From contig CALFLU010000043.1 in assembly GCA_937880125.1 (NCBI GenBank), positions 1-6,680 on the forward strand: a stretch of DNA of 6,680 bases. The letters are read 5' to 3'. The notes beneath the pieces were generated by a model, which was not told the DNA's origin, did not search any database, and worked only from the letters and a program-made list of their open reading frames with translations. The translations under genes were made by a program, and so were the position numbers. Source of the stretch: an uncultured Eubacteriaceae bacterium (GTDB lineage: Bacteria; Bacillota; Clostridia; Eubacteriales; UBA1433). Within the stretch, counting starts at the first letter, position 1; each line of letters opens with the position of its first letter. Below are positions 1 to 4,648 of the stretch, one piece after another.

Positions 1-10
1 GATGGCTTCG

Positions 11-39
11 TTGACATTCCGTTTAAAGCATACTACAAT
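11..39 (+). promoter_or_regulatory. Sigma-A type promoter for the UxaA-family operon
   Basis: A perfect -35 box TTGACA lies at 11-16 and a -10 box TACAAT (five of six consensus bases) at 34-39, separated by the ideal 17 bases. Transcription would be expected to start around 45-47, giving a leader of about 40 bases before the ATG at 86. This is the strongest promoter-like sequence in the window and is correctly placed for the first gene. The boxes are seen directly; the start site is inferred. Confidence 0.8.
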
Positions 40-41
40 AT

Positions 42-56
42 ATTAAACGATTGCAA
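42..56 (-). promoter_or_regulatory. Candidate cre (CcpA-binding) site over the transcription start
   Basis: Read on the minus strand, the 15 bases are TTGCAATCGTTTAAT. They match the Bacillus-type cre consensus WTGNAANCGNWWNCW at 10 of its 11 constrained positions; the only miss is the C near the end. The site begins just after the -10 box and covers the predicted start point, a classic location for catabolite repression. If real, the sugar-acid dehydratase would be shut down when a preferred sugar is present. The match is seen directly; CcpA binding is inferred and the motif is degenerate enough to occur by chance. Confidence 0.5.
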
Positions 57-85
57 GTCTTTTATTGTCAAAAGGAGGGTTTCTT

Positions 86-352
86 ATGCGAAACGCAATT
101 CAATTAAATCCCAAGGACAATGTTGCCATGTGTCTTTCGGAAATCAAAAAGGGCGATATGATCATTTTGGATGAAAACGTCCTTTTTTATGCGGAAGAGG
201 ACATCCCTTTTGCCCATAAAGTGAGTTTGGGCAACTTGGCGCAAGGCGAAGACATCATCAAATACGGATATTCCATCGGAAAAGCCACCTACCCCATTGC
301 CAAGGGGGCGTGGGTGCACGTACACAACGTAACAGGAGGAAAGAGGCTATGA
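86..352 (+). CDS. UxaA-family dehydratase small subunit (SAF domain)
   Basis: This 88-residue protein is a stand-alone SAF domain, equivalent to the N-terminal part of one-piece altronate dehydratases and to the small subunit of two-part family members. Residues 39-50 include the HK pair (H44, K45) of the conserved P-x-x-HK segment. Residues 59-67 carry KYGYSIGKA, and HVHN at 78-81 forms the usual histidine-rich end. The ATG at 86 is chosen because AGGAGGG at 73-79 lies 6 bases before it; a TTG at 65 has no ribosome binding site. The stop overlaps the start of the large subunit in ATGA (349-352), so the two are translationally coupled and probably form a complex in the cytoplasm. The family removes water from sugar acids (D-altronate to 2-keto-3-deoxygluconate). 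A relative, SuyA, serves sulfolactate sulfo-lyase, so the substrate is not settled. Confidence 0.85.
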   Translation: MRNAIQLNPKDNVAMCLSEIKKGDMIILDENVLFYAEEDIPFAHKVSLGNLAQGEDIIKYGYSIGKATYPIAKGAWVHVHNVTGGKRL

Positions 353-1509
353 CTGCACTGTATGGATATAAACGCGCCGACGGCAGATACGGCATACGCA
401 ACCATGTGGTCGTGTTGCCTTCGGTAGGCTGCTGCAACGGCGTCATTCACAAAATCAAAGAGCGCGTGCCCGAAGTCATTACTCTTATGCACGCCTATGG
501 CTGCGCACGCGGCCCTGCCGATACCGCACTGCACCACAAAACATTTTTAAATATTGCCACGCACCCCAATGTTTCTGCCGTTTTGGTTGTGGCACTGGGC
601 TGTGAGATTCTCAACACGCCTCAGCTTTACGAAGACATCAAAGCAACGGGTCAAAAGGTTGCTTACCTAAACATTCAACAAACCGGAGGAACTTATAAAA
701 CCGCCGATGCGGCTGTGCCGATTCTGCGGCAATTTTTAGCCGAAGCCGCTGTCCAGCAAAAGGTTCCCTTTGATGTCTCCGAGCTCACCATCGGCCTGCA
801 ATGCGGTGGCAGCGACGCTTTTTCGGGCAGCACGGCCAACAGCGCCGTGGGCATTGCCTGCGACAAAGTCATTGAACAAGGCGGTCGCGTAATCATTACC
901 GAGACCACCGAGCTTATCGGCACGCTGGATATTCTCAAATCCCGTGCCAAGGACGAAAAGGTTGCTGCAGATTTGGAACGTATTCTTACACAGCGTTATG
1001 CCCTGGTTGAAGAATGCATGGGTGATCAGGCAGACTTTGTCATTGCACCCGGCAACATGGCCGGCGGCATGACCACCATTCAGGAAAAAAGCCTGGGATG
1101 CGTCATCAAAGGCGGCCACACCACGATCAATCAGGTGGTGGACAACGGCACAATCCCCGATGAAAAGGGCCTCATTGTCATGGACGCTACAGGCTACGAT
1201 ACCGAATCCACCACAGCGGTGGTCTCAGGCGGCTCGCAGATTGTTTTGTTTACCACCGGCAGAGGCAACCCCTATGGTTTTCCCATAGTTCCCGTCATTA
1301 AAATCGCCTCCACCACGCAGCTGTATACGCGCATGGAAGACGACATGGACATCAATGCCGGAAAAATCGTGGAAGGCACCTCTCTTGAGACACTTGGCAC
1401 CGAAATTTTCGACGAAATTATTGCCGTGGCAAACGGCAAAAAATCGAAACCCGAACAAAACGACACCATGGGCATATTCAGCATCTATTGCGCAACGCCC
1501 TCTTTATAG
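349..1509 (+). CDS. UxaA-family dehydratase large (catalytic) subunit
   Basis: This 386-residue protein is the catalytic part of the altronate/galactarate dehydratase family (UxaA/GarD C-terminal type). Family landmarks in order are GYKRADGRYGIRNH at 6-19, HAYGCARG near 48-55, LQCGGSDAFSGSTAN around 150-164, GNMAGGMTTIQEKSLG ending at 250, C251, KGGHT at 254-258, then MDATGYDTES, FTTGRGNPYG and DINAG, and the usual PSL C-terminus. The conserved cysteines C52, C152 and C251 are candidates for the metal or iron-sulfur site. The start at 349 has AGGAGG at 334-339, 9 bases upstream, and overlaps the small-subunit stop. A GTG at 310 would add 13 residues that lie inside the small-subunit gene. Likely chemistry is dehydration of D-altronate to 2-keto-3-deoxygluconate. 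Sulfolactate sulfo-lyase (SuyB) or another sugar-acid dehydratase is possible, since no uronate or sulfonate neighbour is visible to decide. The gene appears complete. Confidence 0.87.
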   Translation: MTALYGYKRADGRYGIRNHVVVLPSVGCCNGVIHKIKERVPEVITLMHAYGCARGPADTALHHKTFLNIATHPNVSAVLVVALGCEILNTPQLYEDIKATGQKVAYLNIQQTGGTYKTADAAVPILRQFLAEAAVQQKVPFDVSELTIGLQCGGSDAFSGSTANSAVGIACDKVIEQGGRVIITETTELIGTLDILKSRAKDEKVAADLERILTQRYALVEECMGDQADFVIAPGNMAGGMTTIQEKSLGCVIKGGHTTINQVVDNGTIPDEKGLIVMDATGYDTESTTAVVSGGSQIVLFTTGRGNPYGFPIVPVIKIASTTQLYTRMEDDMDINAGKIVEGTSLETLGTEIFDEIIAVANGKKSKPEQNDTMGIFSIYCATPSL

Positions 1510-1530
1510 ACTTATACCTGCAACGATTTG

Positions 1531-1566
1531 CGCCGTGTGTTTTTACCCGTACAAAAACACACGGCG
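1531..1566. other. Perfect 14-bp hairpin between the UxaA pair and the lipase gene
   Basis: CGCCGTGTGTTTTT (1531-1544) is the exact reverse complement of 1553-1566, with an 8-base loop (ACCCGTAC). G-U pairs could extend the RNA stem outward by two or three. No T-run follows on either strand, so it is not a textbook intrinsic terminator. It sits 21 bases after the large-subunit stop and ends 9 bases before the AAGGA ribosome binding site of the next gene. Plausible roles are an mRNA-stabilising or processing structure, or an inefficient terminator allowing some read-through. The structure is certain; the role is inferred. Confidence 0.6.
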
Positions 1567-1588
1567 TGGGCAAATAAGGAATTTTTAG

Positions 1589-2518
1589 ATGAAGCATACA
1601 CAACACACGATTTTTTCAAAAACAAACCAAGCTCTTTCCACGCATCTTTGGGCACCTGATCAAAAAGCATTGTGCGTGTTGATCATTGTTCATGGGATGG
1701 CTGAGCATATTTTGCGCTATGAGGATTTTGCCCGTGCTTTAACCGAGCGACAAGTTGCCGTAGTAGGCATGGATTTGCCCGGTCACGGACACTCCGCGCA
1801 GGAAGGCTTTGGCTATTTTGCCAAAAAAGACGGCATGCTTTATGTGGAAGAATGTATTTTGCAGCTGAAAGATTTTGCCAAACAACACTACCCATTCGCC
1901 CCGCTTTTTTTGTTGGGACACTCCATGGGTTCTTTTTTTGCCCGCGATATCGCCGCCAAGTTCCCCGACGACATAGACGGATTCATCTTCAGCGGCACAG
2001 CCGGCTCCAATAAAATCCTTGGTCTTGCCAAGGCCCTTGCTCGTGGGCAAATGCTGTTGCAAGGAGCCAAAAAAGACGGCACCACCTTACACAAAATGGC
2101 TTTTGGACCCTATAACAAGCCCTTTTATCCCAACCGCACGGACTATGACTGGCTGAGCAGCGATGAAAGCGTTGTAGATCGCTATATCGCAGATGAAAAA
2201 TGCGGTTTTGTCTTTACCGCATCGGGCTTTTATGACCTGTTCAGCGTTTTGCAAGCTATCAGCCGCCCTCACTGGGCAACCAGCCTGGATAGAACGAAAC
2301 CCTATCTGCTTTTATCGGGCATGATGGATCCCGTAGGGGATTTAGGCAAGGGTGTCAAAGAGGTGCACGACCGCATGGTCAAAGCCAAAATTGCAAACCT
2401 GTCCTTGTTACTCTATGCTCAAGGGCGGCACGAAATGCTAAATGAGGTCAACAAAACAGAAGTATATGAAGACATTTGCCGCTTTATCGAAAAAAATATT
2501 TTGGATGTGAAAAAATGA
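1589..2518 (+). CDS. Alpha/beta hydrolase, monoacylglycerol lipase/lysophospholipase type
   Basis: This 309-residue cytoplasmic-looking protein (no signal peptide or membrane segment) belongs to the serine aminopeptidase S33/Hydrolase_4 group that contains lysophospholipase L2 and monoacylglycerol lipase. HGMAEH at 35-40 is the family oxyanion-hole motif, DLPGHGHS at 62-69 follows, and GHSMG at 110-114 is the nucleophile elbow with S112. The remaining triad members are D247 in GMMDPVGD and H281 in GRHEML. All three catalytic residues are present and the length is normal. The lid region (about 130-215) is not diagnostic of substrate. AAGGA at 1576-1580 lies 8 bases before the ATG. The stop overlaps the glpK start by four bases, which points to release of glycerol from monoacylglycerols or related lipids for phosphorylation by GlpK. 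Other carboxylester substrates cannot be excluded. Confidence 0.85.
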   Translation: MKHTQHTIFSKTNQALSTHLWAPDQKALCVLIIVHGMAEHILRYEDFARALTERQVAVVGMDLPGHGHSAQEGFGYFAKKDGMLYVEECILQLKDFAKQHYPFAPLFLLGHSMGSFFARDIAAKFPDDIDGFIFSGTAGSNKILGLAKALARGQMLLQGAKKDGTTLHKMAFGPYNKPFYPNRTDYDWLSSDESVVDRYIADEKCGFVFTASGFYDLFSVLQAISRPHWATSLDRTKPYLLLSGMMDPVGDLGKGVKEVHDRMVKAKIANLSLLLYAQGRHEMLNEVNKTEVYEDICRFIEKNILDVKK

Positions 2519-4002
2519 ATGCAGAAAAATATATCATTGCCTTAGACGCAGGCACCACCTCGTGCAGGGCAATTTTGTTTGATAAAAATCTTCGTCTTAT
2601 AGCCGGCGAGTCCAAAGAATTTAAACAAATCTATCCCGCCACAGGGCATGTTGAACATGATGCCGAAGAAATCTTTCGCGTACAAAGGCAGGTTTTGCTC
2701 GATTTATTGCGCAATTACGGCATCAATGCCACCCAAATTGCCGCAATCGGCATCACCAATCAGCGAGAGACCACCGTGGTTTGGGATCGTCACGACCACA
2801 AACCCGTCTATCACGCCATCGTGTGGCAGTGCAGACGCACCGAAGAGATGTGCCTGCAGTTAAAAAAAGACGGCTGGCAACAATATATTCACGAACACAC
2901 GGGCCTTGTGATTGACGCTTATTTTTCCGCAACAAAAATCAAATGGATTTTGGATACTGTGCCGGGCGCCAAAACCCGTGCGCAACAGGGCGATTTGCTC
3001 TTTGGCACCATTGACACTTGGCTGCTTTATAAATTCACCGATGGTCGTGTCTTTGCCACAGATCACACCAACGCCTCACGCACCATGCTCTACGACATCC
3101 GTTCGCAATGCTGGGACGATACGCTGCTGTCTATACTGGACATTCCCCACAGCATGCTGGCAAAGGTCAAAAACTCCAGCGAAATTTATGGTTATTGCAC
3201 CATTGACGGCGTTGAAATACCCATTGCCGCCCTTTGCGGCGACCAGCAGGCTTCGCTTTTCGGCCAAGGTTGTTTTTTAGCGGGAGATGCCAAAAACACC
3301 TACGGCACGGGCTGCTTTATTTTGGAACATATCGGGTCGCAAATGCGCCTGAGCAAAAACGGACTCATCACCACCCTTGCCGCCAGCATAAACGAAGAGA
3401 TATCCTATGCCATGGAAGGCAGCGTCTTTATTGCGGGTGCCTTGATTCAGTGGCTCAGAGACGAAATGGGTCTGTTGGACTCTTCCGCACAATCTGAGGT
3501 ATTGGCAAAGAAAGCAGAAAGCAACGGCGGCATCTATATTGTTCCCGCCTTTGCGGGACTGGGTGCCCCCTATTGGGACATGGCCGCCCGCGGCATCATT
3601 ACGGGCATCACCCGCGGAACCAATCGAAACCATCTCGTCCGCGCAGCATTGGAAGCCATTGCCTATCAGGTCAATGATGTGTTGGTCTCCATTGAAAAAG
3701 ACACCCATATTCCCCTGACGCAGCTTAAGGTGGACGGCGGCGCCAGCATCAACGAATTTTTGATGCAGTTTCAATCCGACATTTCGCAAATTCCCATTGT
3801 GCGGTCCCAAACCATCGAAACCACTGCCTTGGGCGCTGCGCTTTTGGCGGGGCTTGCCGTGGGATTTTATGATTCTGCGCAAATTGCCCTGTCTGCAAAT
3901 GCCGACGCCTCGGTTTATTATCCGAAAATGGAGGCCACGCAAAGAGAGATTTTGTTATATGGTTGGCAAAAAGCCATTGCCAAAACACGCGAAAATAAAT
4001 GA
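2515..4002 (+). CDS. glpK: Glycerol kinase
   Basis: This 495-residue FGGY-family kinase has the normal length for GlpK, which uses ATP to convert glycerol to sn-glycerol 3-phosphate in the cytoplasm. DAGTTSCRA (11-19) is the N-terminal phosphate-binding loop, with Ala where many GlpKs have Gln. Glycerol contacts are R84 and E85 in NQRET, W104, Y136 in DAYFSATK, and D243 in GDQQ, the catalytic base. KNTYGTG (260-266) and VDGGAS (from 406) complete the nucleotide site. The loop at 221-243 lacks the His phosphorylated by HPr in enterococcal GlpK and the E. coli GGTR fructose-1,6-bisphosphate loop, so those two controls are probably absent. The ATG at 2515 overlaps the lipase stop (ATGA) and has only a weak upstream purine tract, which fits translational coupling. 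An upstream TTG at 2476 would lie inside the lipase gene. No terminator hairpin follows. Confidence 0.95.
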   Translation: MNAEKYIIALDAGTTSCRAILFDKNLRLIAGESKEFKQIYPATGHVEHDAEEIFRVQRQVLLDLLRNYGINATQIAAIGITNQRETTVVWDRHDHKPVYHAIVWQCRRTEEMCLQLKKDGWQQYIHEHTGLVIDAYFSATKIKWILDTVPGAKTRAQQGDLLFGTIDTWLLYKFTDGRVFATDHTNASRTMLYDIRSQCWDDTLLSILDIPHSMLAKVKNSSEIYGYCTIDGVEIPIAALCGDQQASLFGQGCFLAGDAKNTYGTGCFILEHIGSQMRLSKNGLITTLAASINEEISYAMEGSVFIAGALIQWLRDEMGLLDSSAQSEVLAKKAESNGGIYIVPAFAGLGAPYWDMAARGIITGITRGTNRNHLVRAALEAIAYQVNDVLVSIEKDTHIPLTQLKVDGGASINEFLMQFQSDISQIPIVRSQTIETTALGAALLAGLAVGFYDSAQIALSANADASVYYPKMEATQREILLYGWQKAIAKTRENK

Positions 4003-4011
4003 AAGAAATAG

Positions 4012-4042
4012 TTGAACCAAGAGGGCAAATACATGTTATAAT
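4012..4042 (+). promoter_or_regulatory. Extended -10 promoter for the DUF937-type gene
   Basis: TGTTATAAT at 4034-4042 gives a perfect TATAAT with an extended -10 TG. TTGAAC at 4012-4017 is a plausible -35 box, but the 19-base spacer is long, so activity would rest mainly on the extended -10. Transcription would begin near 4049. The leader to the ATG at 4093 is very AT-rich and holds AAAGGA at 4079-4084 as ribosome binding site. The elements are seen directly; activity is inferred. Confidence 0.6.
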
Positions 4043-4092
4043 ATGTAAAATATTTAAATTGTTGAAATCATAAAACCGAAAGGAACTTTGAT

Positions 4093-4583
4093 ATGGATAT
4101 CTTACAGCAACTCAACTCTATTTTATCAACTTCCGGCTCTTTCGACAAAATCGGTGAAAAAGCCAATGCCAGCCCCGAGCAAGCGCAACAATTGGTTACG
4201 TTGGCCATCCCCACCTTGCTGGAGGCGTTAAACCGCAATGCATCCACACCTCAAGGCGCCAAAGCGCTTTCAAACGCATTGGATGACCACAACACCTTTG
4301 ATTTAAACAACCTGGCAGGTTTTAAATCAAAGGTGTTGTGGTATTGCTCAGCCAAATAGCCCCGATGGTTCTGGGTCTTTTGGGTGCACAGAAAAAAAAT
4401 CAGCATATCGCCACGGAAGATATGCCCATGCTGACTTCCTCCATCTTGGGTGCTGTGGGCAAAACCGACGACCAAGGGCAAAATTCGCTGTTGAATATTG
4501 CTTCTCAATTTTTAGACAGAGACAATGACGGCAGCGTCATGGACGACTTGGGAGATATTCTCGGCGGCTTTATGAAAAAATAA
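4093..4583 (+). pseudogene. DUF937-type protein gene, broken by frame change and internal loss
   Basis: The first part (4093-4359, 88 codons) begins with a good ribosome binding site and reads as the N-terminal helical region of a DUF937 protein (function unknown): SPEQAQQLVTLAIPTLLEAL, then NASTPQGAKALSNALDDH. After F77 (4321-4323) it loses similarity and stops at TAG 4357. The C-terminal part resumes in another frame from about 4344 to TAA 4581-4583: LLSQIAPMVLGLLGAQKK, then an acidic DRDNDGSVMDD segment (4515-4547) that resembles a calcium-binding loop. The central family region with the ILGH-like motif is absent; from memory of the family this is roughly 30-40 residues. A perfect inverted repeat (4286-4342) lies at the break. 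Translation should give a truncated 88-residue product. The GTG at 4338 has no proper ribosome binding site. An assembly error could produce the same picture, so the true gene may be intact. Family assignment is from pattern recognition. Confidence 0.7.
4286..4342. repeat. Perfect 22-bp inverted repeat inside the DUF937 gene
   Basis: Bases 4286-4307 are the exact reverse complement of 4321-4342, with 13 bases between (4308-4320). Inside the loop, ACCT (4310-4313) can pair with AGGT (4317-4320), leaving a three-base GGC tip. The transcript would form a very stable hairpin. The left arm encodes DHNTFDLN, which continues the DUF937 pattern. The right arm encodes FKSKVLWY, which does not. The right arm is therefore read as an inverted copy of the left. 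No T-run follows, so it is not an intrinsic terminator. It lacks insertion-sequence features such as target duplications or a transposase. Confidence 0.95.
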
Positions 4584-4600
4584 ACGCTACAAACACAAAA

Positions 4601-4631
4601 GCCATCTTGCTTCAGCAAGATGGCTTTTTTT
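4601..4631. terminator. Intrinsic terminator, probably bidirectional
   Basis: A perfect 10-bp stem, GCCATCTTGC (4601-4610) with GCAAGATGGC (4615-4624), is closed by a TTCA loop and followed by seven T residues (4625-4631) on the plus strand. It lies 17 bases after the DUF937 stop. On the minus strand the same stem is followed by TTTTGTGTTTG, a weaker T-rich tail, so it can also end the convergent glgX transcript, whose stop lies 18 bases away. Confidence 0.92.
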
Positions 4632-4648
4632 ATGGGCTCAATTTAGAA

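Noticed and set aside
1488..1517. Possible promoter (TTGCGC with TTATAC) for the lipase-glpK pair
   Set aside because: The -35 box matches only three of six consensus positions, it lies inside the large-subunit gene end, and the hairpin at 1531-1566 follows directly. This is too weak to annotate.
3277..3942. 221-codon open frame on the minus strand
   Set aside because: It is antisense to the conserved core of glpK and has low-complexity-like composition with no recognisable motifs.
4286..4342. Programmed translational bypass or frameshift over the hairpin
   Set aside because: There is no slippery heptamer or matched take-off and landing codons, and skipping the hairpin would not restore the missing central family segment.
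4286..4342. Integron attC site, REP element or miniature transposable element
   Set aside because: The arms are perfectly complementary with no integrase core sites, no target duplication and no second copy in the window, and the left arm is native coding sequence.
4251..4508. 85-codon minus-strand frame with a peptide similar to the plus-strand DUF937 fragment
   Set aside because: The similarity (HNTFDL and FKSKVLW on both strands) is a direct result of the perfect palindrome and not evidence of a second gene.
4338..4583. Separate gene starting at the GTG at 4338
   Set aside because: The start falls inside the palindrome's right arm, has no properly spaced ribosome binding site, and the protein begins in the middle of a DUF937-like pattern. 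It fits better as the tail of a broken gene.
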